Origin: Zhengitettix transpicula
Lineage: Eukaryota; Arthropoda; Insecta; Orthoptera; Tetrigidae
Direction of reading: 5' to 3'
Length of the DNA: 64,000 bases
NCBI GenBank assembly: GCA_037074705.1
Contig: CM073592.1
Coordinates: 51,134,129-51,198,128, forward strand
Shown here: positions 21,777-35,539 of the stretch, in pieces
Layout of the letters: every line of letters begins with the position of its first letter
How positions within the stretch are numbered: the first letter of the stretch is position 1
Notes under the pieces: generated by a model
What the model was told of the DNA's origin: nothing
Databases searched by the model: none
The model's input: only the letters and a program-made list of their open reading frames with translations
Translations under genes and position numbers: made by a program

Positions 21777-23141
21777 TTAGAAATATGGTACATAGTATCT
21801 TCTATTCTGAATATTTCCACTTTCGTCAGAGGATGAATCTTGATCTAAGGATTCGTTGTCAATTTCTGACTTTCGATTACGTATACATGTATCTTCACAT
21901 ATACTTTTGGTTTTAAATCTGGAATAAATCAATTTGTATTCGATTATTTACAACTTGTAAAATTATCCCATAAATTGTTTTCATTTTCTGAAAGTAATGT
22001 TAAGGATAGTAGCTGAAAATATAGAAAAATATTGACTTGGAACAGTTTTTGCAATTAATTTTAAATTGTTATCGTTTAATCTCTATTAAATAAAGTCTAA
22101 TATATGAGCAAAAATATAAACTAAGATAATTTGAAGTTTGAGAACACGTATTAGGAATTAATAGCTTTCTTTTCAGTTTTTTGGGGGAATTATTTATCAG
22201 TCACGTTATAATTCTTAGGTTTAATCTTTTCGTAATTGCGTAAACTTTTTGTTGTTATTATTCGATTGGTGAGTTAAAGTAATGAGAGTCTAAATGGATT
22301 TAAGAAAAAAATATTTTACAAAATAAACCATCAGTAACGTTTATATTTCCAATATTATTTTACAAATTCCATTTGTTTCTATACATTTTGACTTGTGCTT
22401 CCTCCCGGTATTATTTATAATTAATGAAAAAATGTAAATGATATACGCAAACAGAGAAAATAGAAAACTTATGTATAGTTTACCTGTTGGGGTTACCGGC
22501 ACATCCACCGTAATAAAATATCTCACAATTGCCAGTCCTTAAGTTGTAGTAGTAATTTATAAACCTAGCCAAGCAGGGTCCCTGATCAGCCTGGAATTGG
22601 CAACGAAAAGGAACCACGGAGTTGCCACGAATGTCGCAAATATCTGTTACAAATTAATGTTCTTATAAACACAATTGTATGTACATAAATTTCTGTCTGT
22701 AAATTTGACGCTCTTTTTGTAGTAGTCAAACTTTTGCATTCAGTCTTGTTTAGATTTAGAAATTTAAATTCACTTTGGCTATTTACTTTCGAAAATATTC
22801 TTTCAACTTACCATCAATGATTATGAATTGCATACACGAGGAGTAAATGACGTATTTCTTTATCAATATTACCTTGAAAGAATTTATATTTTCAAATTAA
22901 AATATATTCTGTTAATGACTAATTAGACCCTAAGCAACTGAATTACCATTTGAATGAATCTGTGTGCGGAAATTAAGTTTTAAAAATAATGATTTTCTAG
23001 TAAACGTAGCACCAAAATATTCTTAATTTTGAATTGTGTGATTCTACAATAGACAAATAGAACTCAATATTCTTGTATTTTCATACTTATGAATAAGATT
23101 ATAGCCAGCAGGTTAACAGCTGCGAATCCCGTCTTAAACAT
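21777..23141 (-). CDS. Kunitz-type secreted protein, K1B (three exons)
   Basis: The joined exons are 23087-23141, 22484-22643 and 21777-21918, 118 codons. Exons 1 and 2 match K1A base for base as far as I can read. Exon 3 instead matches K4A: it has SICEDTC and YVPYF where K1A has SECEDTC and YVSYF. The gene therefore looks like a K1/K4 mosaic made by gene conversion or exchange in intron 2 or exon 3. Six canonical Kunitz cysteines plus the extra NIC cysteine; predicted P1 Leu. An in-frame upstream ATG lies at 23252. Confidence 0.88.
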
Positions 23142-23316
23142 GATGACTGTGTGCTGCTGCTCCTGACGTTCAACTGAATGGAAAATCTCGGAAACTAAGG
23201 ATTTTACTTTCGTACATCGTAAAATCTGTTTCAGATGACAGCAGCCTAGCATAATTTTTTATGGAACTTAAACCCGTTGATAGCCAAGCACCTGACATTT
23301 AATATGTATAAAAGTT

Positions 23317-24623
23317 ACGAAAAATATGAAATTCATACATAAAATATAAGGCGTTAATAATCTTTTTACACTTTTATTATCACATTATTTTAAGTAGCAT
23401 TGAGTTTATTGTGTGATTGTCAATGTATTGTAATTATTTTATGTAAATTTGTTTTTTAAAATATAACGTTTTTTGGATACTGTTAAATGTATATTAACAA
23501 TTCGTTATACTTATTTATTTTTATCTTAGCTGGATTTAGTAGATTTATCATCTGAATGATAATGATAGTAGTTTGTCTGGGATTAATTAAAGAAATAATG
23601 ATATATCCTAGAATAGATTATTTCGAAACTAATAGTATTATTTTGTTTTAGAGGATGAGACTACAAATGTTTTCTTTGTTTAAAAACTGTCTTTTAGATT
23701 GAGCAGATCATGCAGACGATGACTGATTCTAAGCTTTGGAATAATTTCAGGTTCTACTCAGTTGACAATAAATATTGGTTTAATGTAGTTATTTACGGCA
23801 GGGTGTTTATTATACACCAAAGTAAGAATAAAATTTACTTCAGTATCTCCTTAACCTTTTTCTTCCCTAAGCTCAAAAGACCATTGAAGGCTTGGACAAC
23901 ATACGGACTGTAATCTTCCACTACACATCGGAGTTTGTTATTAGAGTGGCACGTGGTTTGCGTAGTGTTTAACCTTTTGTTCCTTCGCAGTTTTTCTCAA
24001 CATGACTTGTGTGCCATTCTGGGAATCGAAATCGGAATACTTGGGATAACAAACTAAGAATTTTGAGTTTGTCTCCTCGATTGTGGGTTTGTGTCGTTCT
24101 ACACAGCTCTTGAGTTTAACATCAGCACGCGAAAGCAACAGTGTTTGCTGAAGCGTTGTATTTATATTGTAACTTCATTTTGTCTGTTATTTGGCTGTTC
24201 ATTTAGTATACTTTTAACTTAGATGTATTATTGTTCAATATCGAGTCTTATGTTCGTTGTTCCTAATAGTTGTACGTTTTTTATGTATTATGACAGGAAT
24301 GTTCGTATTTCTGTTGTTGTTAATGTCAATGGTGCGTTTTTGAATGTAAGCTTCATTTGTATGCCACGTTGCTCGTGGATCAATGCTTTATTTAAGTTGA
24401 TTTCTCGATGAGTTTCTGAATTTCTATTACAGACTTCAGGGGTTTGTAGACAGAACTTAGTAGATAATGTTTTAATAAGCATACAATGTCAGTTATTGTA
24501 AAATATGGATGTCAAATTAATTTGACTATCGAATCTCTCGACATAATCAGAAGTTATTTTTCATTACCTTATCCCCGCATTCGTTGTTGTGTTCTGACAC
24601 TAATTGTATGTGACGGAAGCATT
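23317..24623. other. K1B upstream flank, no gene recognised
   Basis: Counterpart of 4171-5477, almost unchanged. Contains the same short unrecognised open frames. Confidence 0.4.
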
Positions 24624-25006
24624 TAAATGGGAGTTACCACCACGTTGATTACCCTAATATAGCCAGTTACTCAAAAAAAAATTCTCCAGGTCGAGGCATG
24701 GACGAGGATATGCTGCGTCCCCACTGAAAATCAGTTTCACGCCATCTGCAGGGCGGGGGACAAATTCCAAACGCCCGACATAATCATGGTGCAGGTTTTC
24801 TAGGGTTAGTCCCGCATCACCTTTAGGCGATTGTCGGGTAGGATCGTTAAACTACAGCCCGAAGGCCCTAGTTAATCCTTGGTTGCCTTCGTCTACCCTT
24901 CCGCATCTTCCATTTCAAATCACTTCCTATGCTATTAAAGGGCAGTTGCCACGATGTGGATTACCTTCATGTAGCCTGTGACTATAAAAAGCGAGAGATG
25001 GCCAGT
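24624..25006 (+). mobile_element. SINE-like repeat fragments between K1B and K2B
   Basis: Counterpart of 5478-5860 with one visible difference (CCCCACTG for CCCCACAG). The sequence after it to about 25920 is the AT-rich K2B downstream flank with no gene. Confidence 0.65.
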
Positions 25007-26016
25007 AAATTAGAAGTATAATCAATATCTTATCATAAAACTTAAAGAAATACTTGTTGAATCACAATTTTTGCAATTAAGTGTGTACAGTCTTCGCAAA
25101 ATTTATATATAATCGTAAACGTAATAACCTATAATGTACTTACATACAGGATAAAATTGCGGGATTGAATTGAGATGAATTTTCTGTAATATTTATTCTT
25201 TTAATCATTATATATATATTAGATCATAACGAATTTCAGGAAATATGATAGGTTTTATTCTTTACTAGGACTTATTGAAGATGAATTTGATAAATACAAG
25301 GAAAATGTATGACAGAAATAAATCCAAAATAAAATTTTATTTATTAATTTTATTTTAATTAATAAACTTGTTACATCAAACGCTCTATCTGTGCTTATTT
25401 TTTTATAATTTGACCTTTTTTGTACTTTTTTTTTAGAAATATTTATTATTTTATACATTGTAGTAGATAATGGAGCCGTTAGCTAAAATGAAATGAAATA
25501 AATTGCGAATCCTTCAAGTTTTTTTCTGTAAATATATTTAATTATAAATTTGGGCACATATTTTGAATCTACTCGAAGCAACTGTGATGAAAACAACGGT
25601 ATTAATATTTATATATATAATATGGTATACGTCGAAGACATAAATCTTTAACCTAGATTAAGTATCAACGTTATAAATGTTAATAAAATATTATATTGCA
25701 ATTGAATTATTTATCAATTGTTTTATAATTTAATTTCAACGATATGTACTCAAACATTTTATCTATTCTTCAGAGAAGGCTTTTAGATTCTAGGTGCTCA
25801 GACTTCTATGAAACAATTTCGAGAGATGTCATTAAGTAGCCTTTTTCAATGTGCATTAATCTGGAAGGGCATGATTTGCCGATTAAAGTGAAATTCCTGT
25901 TAGTATTTCAGCAAACATATTTTATTTAACAAGATGTACAACCATTAATGTGCATGTACATAGATACAATTACGTTGATAATTGATTAATTATAAAGTAT
26001 TATTTGTTTAGGTGTT

Positions 26017-27594
26017 CTAGTAGAACTCTCTATTCTCAGGTATCATGTTTTCATAGAGGGCAGGTAGCGGACGGTGTTCGATACAAAAAGCATCACATTC
26101 AGCTAGGGTGTTAAATCTGAAATAAAGGAATTTGTATTCAGTATTTAAAATTACCATGTTGTCTTTTAAAATTCTCCATGTTTTCATTGTTTAAATATTC
26201 AACCAATTTTGTCGTAAATTTTTACTCATTATCGTTTAATATACATTCAAAAAAAGTTAAGTTGCAACTTGAGGAGACGGCACATTTCATTAATGAATAT
26301 TTTTTTTTACTGTTGTATTGTTTTTCTCTAGACCGTTTTCTGACTAATTATTCTTTTGTTTGCTATCATTCAATCACTGATTAATTTGGAAACGCGAGAG
26401 ACTGACAGTTGAAATACAATGTAAAAGTAATGTTAAGATTTGTTATTTTTGGCTTGAGCTTATTGATGGTTTCGTATTAACAAAATGGTGTATGTAATAA
26501 CTAAAATGCACAATATTAAAATACTGTGTATAGTTTACCTGTTTGCGTTCCCTGCACATCCACCGAAACTAAAACGATGACAACTCCTAGTCTCTATGTT
26601 GTAGTAGTATTTATGTTTCAAAGGCGTACAGGAGTATCCCACATCGGGCTGCAGTTGACAGACTGTTGGCATCTTGGCGTATACGTCAGTGTAGAAAATG
26701 GCTGTTATAAAATAATTTCCTTATAAACACAAATGTATGTACATAAATATCGTTCCATAGAATGGACATTGGTCGTCAATGATGTCTGTGTAGGGATTAG
26801 TTTTTTAATTTCACCTTGTGCTCGTTACTTTACCTTATCTTAATTGAATAAATTATTATTAAACTCACTTTCAAGGAGGAATGAGTAAATGTTACATAAC
26901 TTTATAAAGAATGACATGAAAGAATTTTTTATATTAACGTCAAAATATTTCGTCTTCTTTGACTAAATAGACCCCATTCCCATGTATGGATCATTTGAAT
27001 GAAATTGTATATGGTAAAGTTAATGGGTTTCAGACAAACGCAGCAGGAAAACTATCATGATTTAAAATAGTGGCAGAAATGACTGTAATAATCCATGTGA
27101 AATAGAGATGAAACGATGCTTGTAAAACTAATGCGGAGGCAACCGATATTGGAGCCTAGTTCTCAAGTTTTGAAATCGCTGGTCAAATCCAAATTTATTC
27201 CCTTCGACACGAGAAAAAGACTGGGCTTGTTATAATATTAGCAAAATGGCGATATTGGAGTCAATTCTATACTTTTTGTGGTCGCTACGTTGATCTTTTT
27301 TAGCTCCGACGTTATTGATTGCCACGGGTTAATAATTTATTACGTTTGCTATCTACTATTATATTACTATAACTTATTACTTGAGAAACACTGGTTGTAT
27401 ATTCTATATTTCTAAATATTCTTGACTGAGTGAAATATTTTCTCCATGTTAGAGAAATTTAATTTCTCCTTTAATATTGTACAAATCTATGGTGAAAATT
27501 CAAATGTTAAATATAACTAAAATACTTGTATTTTCATACTTATGAATAAAGCTATAGCCAGCAGGTTAAAAGCGGTGTATCCCGTCTTAAACAT
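26017..27594 (-). CDS. Kunitz-type secreted protein, K2B (three exons)
   Basis: The joined exons are 27540-27594, 26539-26701 and 26017-26116, 105 codons. It appears identical to K2A in coding sequence: signal peptide MFKTGYTAFNLLAIALFI, nine-residue first loop (QLQPDVGYS), Thr at the predicted P1, FGGCAGNANR, AECDAFC. All splice sites are kept. It is a very recent duplicate or has been homogenised with K2A. Confidence 0.87.
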
Positions 27595-27825
27595 GATGAC
27601 TGTGTGCTGCTGCAGAAGACGATGAACTGAACGCAAACTCTCTGAAACTAAGCATTTTACTTCGTACATCGTAAAACAGAATCATATGGCAGCAGGTCTA
27701 GCAATAATTTTTATGGAACTTAAACGCGGTGGTATCCAAACAACTGACATTTAATATGTATAAAAATGTGCAATAAATATAAACGTTCATATATAAAAAA
27801 TAAGGCGATATAATTATTTTGACAT

Positions 27826-29095
27826 TTTTATTACCACATTCTTTCGAGTCGCATTCAGTTTATTGTGTGATTATTCAGATGTTTTAATTATTTTATTAAA
27901 CCTGATTTTTTAAACACCATGTTTTAATGGATACTATTAAATGTTTATTAAATAGCTGCGTGGCCGTCGTTTCCCTTGTACTTATTTATATAAACCCGAA
28001 AAAGTATTCAATTCTATATTAATCTTCTGTCAAGAAGTGATTTAACCTAAATCTAACCGTTCCTAGTTCCGTGCATACTTTCGACCGATAGTGGATTAAT
28101 TGAACAGATATAAAATAAACCTTTATTGCATCAATGAATAAGAAAGTTAGCCAATACAGACCAAAAAGGTAATATAAATACCACACAGATGTGTTAACAA
28201 AAAAGGTAATATAAATACCACACTAATGGTAAATAATTGTTTATTTTTCTGGATCTCCGTTATAAAATTTACTATTTTACAATCTTCATACTTTGAATAC
28301 CACCTAGACTAGCATAAAAATTACTATGGATAATAATATATTAATTTAATTTATTTTCCTGAGTTTTCAAATTAGGAAATATGTTTGGCATCAAATATGT
28401 GCATATGATTTCATATCATCAAATCATGCTAAAAATTCACTATATATTTACGATTAATTATTCCGGAGATTTGGTAATTAAAAAGAAGAATTTTGGCTTA
28501 CTCCTAGAAGTAGAAGTTTCTGTTCCTAATGTTATTCTTATATTTATTTTAGAGATAATACTTAAACTCTATCTGAATTAAAATCTCAGATAATTAACCA
28601 GGTAGATTGAATAAAACGAAATAAATACATTCCAATTATTTCTTTTATAAACTTGGACACTTTTATTAACTGTAATATACTGTCACGTACATGTAGAAGA
28701 TAAAGTAATTACTCTCGATTGAGGATCAGAGTTCTACAAAATTGCAAATAAATTTATTTTCCTTTTCTTTATAAATTAATTCAACGATTTAACTTGTGTT
28801 ATTCAATTCGACACAGACAGATTTTGAATGTGTAGAATGTTTTATATAGTGTAATAGATTGTGAAAACTAAGTTATCTATGTAACAATTTTTATAACAAA
28901 GACAATATATTAAGAGACCCTTTTCAAACTGTATTATTATCAAACACGTTGCGTAGAGTTAAAGACCTGTTAATATATCATTGACATTTATCAAGGAGTA
29001 CAACCGTGACTGTTGAATTACATAGATACAATAAATATTGATTGTTTATTTATTTTTTAATATTATATGGTCTAGTGTCTTCTTTTCTTTAATTT
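27826..29095. other. K2B-K3B intergenic region
   Basis: Counterpart of 8680-9949, with the short direct repeat at 28163-28223. No gene supported. Confidence 0.4.
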
Positions 29096-31811
29096 TTATT
29101 TGTGGACGACGTTGAATATTTTCTGGTGGAGTATTGTTAATGTATTTTTCCTATTAGGTGGACTAAAATATTCATACTGAGATTTTGTGTCAAATCTGAA
29201 ATAAACGAAATTGTAATCAGTAAATGAGTTGAAAATTCTCCCTCAAATTGTTTTCATTTCTGAAAGCAATGTTAGGGTAAGTAGTTAAAAATGGACAGTA
29301 ATATTGGGGTGGGACAATTTTTGCTATTTATATTATATTGGTCATCGTTTAATATCTATTAAATAAAATTGTATATAATAAAAAATATTATTCAGGAAAA
29401 TATTTTAATCCTTTCCGGGATAACATTTTAGAAATGGATTTGTTTTCTTCTGAGATTCTTTTGCTTGTTCTTTTCAAGTAATATTATAATTATTAGCATT
29501 AAGTTTAAGTGACTACGCATTTTCCTCTTTTTTATAGTTTGGTGGATGACGAGAATTGATTTTGAAATGCGAGAGAGTGATAAATTTTAAGTGAAAAATT
29601 AATCAGGTACAATAAAAAATTCCGGTATTATTTACATTTTGGAAATTTCGTTATTCTATGTTCCTCGAGACTAAATTCTTGGTCCTGTACATGTCATACT
29701 TTATATTGATGATCTTCCAGAATTCGTGCGTTCTACGCGAACCACAAATATTAATAATTTCAAATATAAGTATGGATAATTTTGTTAGGAACGTAAACTG
29801 AACTCTGTACATTCTAAATGTATGGTTTTAGGATAATATATTATCACCAAATATTTATCAAACTTATCTTGTCCAGTTCATAGCGTATGCTATGAACAGT
29901 TCTCCAGTTCTCAAGATACAAAAGCGTGCCATTATAATACTTTCTACTACGGTTTATAAATGTAGTCGTGAATCGTGTTTCAGAAATTTGCAAATACTAA
30001 CTTTAGCCTGTGTCCATATTCACGAAGGTTCGTACAGTGGAACATGAATCTGTTCCCAACTTATGGAGAAATTCTCTACTATGCGGCTTAGAAATCAATC
30101 ATCTCAACAAGAGCAGTATTCACCAAACAGAGATAGTTTTATACAGAGGTTTTCCTCCAGAGATAACCAACAATTATCTCTACCAGAATTTTCCGTATTA
30201 CGTTCCCAAAATAATAAACCTTTTTTCATCAAAAGTTTAGAGTCTGTCGATATTTTAACTATTTATTTCGTCACTATGTTTATTTATGTTTAGATTTTTC
30301 TGATTTTTTCTTTGTTTCTTCGCAGAACGTCCAACAGCTTCTACATAAGAGCAGATTCCTCGTCGTTCAGTACCGTGAGGTTGACTTGAGACTGTTCTGT
30401 TTCTTTATTTCTTACTGTTCGATGTGTTTAATTTCGTATGTCGTAAAGTTCCGTATTTAGTAATTTGGAATAAATTGTATAAAATTATTTTATTTGGTGC
30501 GTTTTAATTTGTATGAATTCTCCATAATTATTATAATTAACCCTATAATATTTTAAATGGTATTAAGTAATGTAAATATTGTTATGTAACTCAGGAAAAC
30601 TTTTTGTCCATGATTTTTGGTTATGTATACATAAACTTCTCTTCATTAATAAAGATTTCTTCTAACAGTTATTACATAATTTGTAGTAATAACGTATCCT
30701 ATTTCTTTATTCTAAGACTAATGCTATAAATGAACCAAATATTCCTATTTTTTGACTTGTGCTTGCTGACGATTTTGTTTATAATTCCATAATAGGTCTC
30801 TGCGTCAACCAAAACTAGCCATATAAAAAATTGTGTGTAGTTCCCTTTACATCCTCCGTAAATAAATACGTGGCATTTTCATGTGATTACGTTGTAGTAG
30901 TAGCTTTTCACATAAGTCAGACAGATTCCCGAATCTTGTCACGGTTTGGTCTCGAGTATCCGCCAATGATGCAAATTACTGTTGTAAATTAATTTTCGTA
31001 TTAATCAAAAGATGTATACAAAAATAATGTTCCTAAATTAACCAATAATTTTAAAGATCAAAAACTTTTTGTATTCAGCCTTATTGACTAAATACAATTT
31101 AAACATATGTATTACCATTACAATGAATTTGTATACGATAATTATGAATGGTAATGGGTTTGGAAAATAACCTTACATTTATATATCGGCAACAATCACT
31201 GTCACTATCAAAGGGGAATAGGGAGAACGATTTTTGTAAATATAGTGCGTAGGTGAGTGATATTGGAGAGTAGTCCTCGGGTTTTGGGTTCTTTGACATG
31301 AGATGCTGGTTAAAGCCATATTTATTCTCTTCAACGTGAAATTGGTTAATTCTATAATTACGAAATTGGCGAGATTGGAGTCAAATAGATAATTTATGAG
31401 GTCTTTAAGTCGATCTGTTACAGTCCCAACGTTATTGAGTGAGTGAAACACCAGTTAATGATTAATTATGGCTGCTCTCTACTACAATATTGGTATAAAT
31501 AAATACCTGGGAAACAATGCATTGTGTAATTCTGAGAATACGTCCTTAAATTGAATATAATGATTTCATCCGAGTGAAATGTTCCAGTTTTCTCCACGGT
31601 TGAAAAATTTACTGCCAACTTTCATAATGTACAAATAGATGGTGAAAATTTAAATGATAAGTAGAACTAAAAGTCGTTTGGTTTTCATACTTATGAATAA
31701 AACGATAACGAGAACGTTAAAAGCGGCCAATCTGACCTTAAATGATATCTGCGTGATGCTACACAAGATGAGGAACTTAACGCAATAACTAAGAATTTTG
31801 CTTTTATACAT
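29096..31811 (-). pseudogene. Decayed Kunitz gene K3 (unit B)
   Basis: Exon pieces at 31691-31811, 30831-30978 and 29096-29195. It shares all lesions of unit A: frameshift and TGA at the first cysteine, lost donor after the GGC motif, and SQYEYFS in exon 3. It adds a second stop, TGA at 30879-30881, replacing the Arg codon before the third cysteine. The upstream in-frame ATG is at 31811. Confidence 0.8.
29666..30258 (+). mobile_element. Reverse transcriptase relic inside K3 intron 2 (unit B)
   Basis: Counterpart of 10520-11112. A base change (TTTAAAC to TTTTAAC near 30254) extends one open frame to 30293, with no functional meaning. Confidence 0.7.
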
Positions 31812-31900
31812 CGTAAAACACAATCAGAAGAAAGCAGTTCTAATATTATTTTATATGGTACTGGTAATCGTAACCAAATTGATAACATTTAATATGCAGG

Positions 31901-33171
31901 AAACTAAGGTTCCCATCCTGAGGGAGAAGCCTGCGAGAGGATTCTCTCGCAAGTAACCTGCGAGGGATTTGTCTCTCGCAGGCAGAACCTTGTAGGAGAG
32001 ATACTAAGGGGATACCTTAGGGTATGCAGGTTTTTCTAGGGTTTTCTCTGCATTTCTTTAGGCGAATGCCGGGTAGGATCCTTAAACCATAGCCCGGGGG
32101 CCCTAGTAACCCTTGGCTACCTTCCTCTACCCTTCCGCATCCCCCCTTTCAAATCCCTTCCTATGCTATTAAAGGGGAGTTGCCCAATGTGGATCTCCCT
32201 CATGTAGCCTGTTGCCCTAAAAAAATAAAAAAATAAATAAAAAGTATGCCATTTCCTTCAAAGATTTAGCCTGCGAGATGATTCTCTCGAAGGTAACTTG
32301 CGAGGGATGTTCTCTCGCAGGCAGAACCTTTTAGGAGACAAACGAAGGCGGTGCCTTTGGGTATGCCTTATCCTCTCCGTTTTTGAACTAAGGTTCCTAC
32401 AAGTCGAGGCACCTCGGCCTGTTTTGAGAGGTGTATTGTTCCGGGGTCGCAGACTTTGGGCATACGGTAAGAATTGTCCGGTATTCTCATTGGAATAGTC
32501 GGCCAACTGCCTCCTAAACTGGTCGAGGCACTGAGAAGGGAATGCTACGTCCCCACAGCAAACTCCTCTCCCGTTATCGGAAGGGCGTGGGACAAGTACC
32601 AAATGCCCGACCTACCCGATGCAGGTTTATCTAGGGTTTTCCTTGCATTTCTTTAGGCGAATGCCGGGTAGGTTCCTTAAAATATAGCCCTGGGACCCTA
32701 GTAACCCTATGCTACTTTCCTCTACCCTTCCGCATCCCCCCTTTTCAAATCCCTTCCTATGCTATTAAAGGGGAATTACAACCATGGGGATTACCCTCAT
32801 GTAGCCTCTTCCACCGCCACCCTCCCAAAAAAAATAAAAAATAAAGGGAAGTTCATTGGAATAGTCGGCCAGTTGCGTCCATAGTTGGTCAAGGCTTACT
32901 GAAGGAAATGTTGCGTCCTCGTAGCAAACAATCTCTCGCCATCGGAAGGGCATTGGACAAGTACCGACATACCTGTTGCAGAATGTCCTGCATCACTTTT
33001 AGGCGAATGCCGGATAGGATCCAGAAACGATAGAACAGGGAACCTAGTTAACCCTTGGCTACCTTCCTCTACTGTCCGAATTCCCTCCTTCGTATGCTAT
33101 TAAAGGGTAGTTGCCACGCTGTGGATCACCCTCATGTAGCCTATTACACTAATAAACGAGAGATGGCCAGT
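31901..33171 (+). mobile_element. Cluster of SINE-like repeats (unit B)
   Basis: Same family as 12753-14520, with three partial copies. The leading inverted repeats CCTGCGAGAG / CTCTCGCAGG lie at about 31929-31982 and again at 32268-32321. It lacks one internal copy present in unit A. Open frames such as 32258-32602 (minus) lie wholly inside the repeat. Confidence 0.7.
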
Positions 33172-33926
33172 GATATTAACACACAATAAATATCTGTTAT
33201 AATAATATTATTTTAATGACAATTTTGGCAATTGTGTCTTATCTTCGAAACCTTTATTCAAAATAAAACTTAATGACAAAAATCTAGATTGAACTTACAT
33301 AAAATACATTAAACTGAGTTGAATTTGCAATAGTCTTTATTTTTTTAATCTTATATATATTAAATTAACAATCATACGAATGTACGGAAGTATGATCAGG
33401 TTAGTTCATTGATACGAATTCGTAAAGATGGACTTAAAAAATACAAGGAAAATCACTAGCAGGAAAAATCCAAAAAATAATTTCATTTTGATAATTTTTA
33501 ATGTATTTGATCAACTTTTTCCACAAGACACGTTATTTGTACGTGTTTTTTTTTAAAGAATTTGGCCTTTTTTTTAAGTAATATCGGAAATTTCGTTTTA
33601 TGTATATATGTATTTTTATTATCTCACACATTGCAATGGATAATGGAGCCGTTAGTTAAAATGAAATTAAATATATTGCGAATGCTTATGTTATTTTCTG
33701 TAAATATATTTAATTATAAATTTATATATTATTTAGTAATGCAATTTAATTTCTATTTAATTGTTCTCAGGCGGCTTTTAACTGTGTAGTATTATTGATT
33801 TAAGGTGCTCATATTTCTATGGATGAATTTTGACAAATGACATTTAATATACTTTTTCAAATTCCACCAATCTGAAAAAGCACTGTCGTTGCGTAGAAAA
33901 AAATTCCAGTTACAATTCACCAAACA
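33172..33926. other. K4-type downstream flank before the third block
   Basis: This matches the K4A downstream flank (14521-15374), including ACACAATAAATATCTGTTAT, but has lost about 120 bases around 33720. It shows that the gene following it sits in a K4 position. Confidence 0.6.
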
Positions 33927-34011
33927 TATTTTATTTAACAAGTTATACAATCATGAATGTTCATGTACATAGATAATATAAAAGTGAATATGTATTTATT
34001 CTACAAAATTG

Positions 34012-35364
34012 TTAGAAATATGGTACATAGTATCTTCTATTCTGAATATTTCCACTTTCGTCGGAAGATGAATCTTGATCTAAGGATTCGTTGTCTATTT
34101 CTGACTTTCGATTACGTATACATGTATCTACACATTCAGTTTTGGTTTTAAATCTGGAATAAATCAATTTGTATTCGATTATTTACAACATGTAAAATTC
34201 CCCCCCTAAATTGCTTTCATTGTCTGAAAGTAATGTTAATAAAAGTAGCTGAAAATATAGAAAAGTATTGACTTGGAACAGTTTTTGAAATTAATATTAA
34301 AATTTTTATCGTTTAATCTCTATTAAAAAAAGTCTATTTTATGAGCAAAAATATAAAATAAGATAATTTGAAGTTTGAGAACACGTATTAGCAATTAACA
34401 GCTTTCTTCACAGTTTTTTTGGGGGAATTATTTTTCCGTCATGTTAGCTTTAAGCATTTTGTGTCTGCGTAAACTTTTTATTGTTATTATTTGTTTGGTG
34501 ATTTAAAGTAATGAGAGGCTAAATGCTTTTAAGAAAAAAACTATTTAAGCAAAATAAACCGTCAGTAACGTTTATATTTCCAATATTAATTTAAAAATTC
34601 AATTGGTTTCCATAGACTTTGACTTGTGCTTCCTCCCGGTATTATGTATAATTAATGAAAAATATAAAAGATATACGCAAACAGAGGAAATAGAAATCTT
34701 ATGTATAGTGTACCTGTTGGGGTTCCCGTGACATCCACCGAAATAAAATATCTCACAATTGCCAGTCCTTAAGTTGTAGTAGTAACTATGAATCTTAGCC
34801 ATGCAGGGTCCAATATCAGACTGGAATTGGCAACGAAAAGGAACCACGGAGTTGACACCAATGCAGCAAATATCTGTTATAAATTAATGTTCTTATAAAC
34901 ACAATTGTCTGTACATAAATATCTGTCTGTAAATTTGACGCTCTTTTGGTAGTAGTCAAACTTTTGCATTCAGTCTTGTTTAGATTTAGAAATTGAATTT
35001 CACTTTGGCTATTTACTTTCGAATATATTCTTTCAACTTAGCATAAATGATTATGAATTGCATACACGAGGAGTAAATGACGTATTTCTTTATCAATATT
35101 ACCTTGAAAGAATTTATATTTTCAAATTAAAATATATTCTGTTAATTAGACCCTAGGAAACTGAATTACCATTTGAATGAATCTGTGTGCGGAAATTAAG
35201 TTTTAAAAATAATGATTTTCTAGTAAACGTAGCACCAAAATATTCTTAATTTTGAATTGTGTGATTCTACAATAGACAAATAGAACTCAATATTCTTGTA
35301 TTTTCATACTTATGAATAAGATTATAGCCAGCAGGTTAACAGCTGTGAATCCCGTCTTAAACAT
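34012..35364 (-). CDS. Kunitz-type secreted protein at the K4/K1 junction, K1C
   Basis: The joined exons are 35310-35364, 34714-34873 and 34012-34153, 118 codons. Signal peptide MFKTGFTAVNLLAIILFI. Exon 2 differs most from its siblings: NICCIGVN gives a second extra cysteine (eight in all), QSDIGPCMAKIHS puts Met at the predicted P1, and YFGGCHGNPN replaces YYGGCAGNPN. Exon 3 has TECVDTC and the acidic tail ending YVPYF. The exon 2 donor is GTACAC rather than GTAAAC. Spacing 8-15-7-12-3 is intact. Left flank is K4-type, right flank K1-type. Several of the changes fall in or near the binding loop, as if specificity has shifted. Confidence 0.87.
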
Positions 35365-35539
35365 GATGACTGTGTGCTGCTGCTCCTGACGTTCAACTGA
35401 ATGCAAACTCTCTGAAACTAAGGATTTTACTTTCGTACATCGTAAAATCTGTTTCAGATGACAGCAGCCTAGCATAATTTTTTATGGAACTTAAACCCGT
35501 TGATAGCCAAGCACCTGACATTTAATATGTATAAAAATT

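Larger units (their letters stand above)
21276..33171. repeat. Duplicated block B: K1-K2-K3pseudo plus SINE-like cluster
   Basis: Nearly identical to 2130-14520, at offset 19,146. The offset stays exact from the K1 exon 3 region to the K3 intron, then shifts by three bases because of a small insertion in the K3 intron 1 region. The SINE-like cluster is shorter than in A. Confidence 0.9.
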
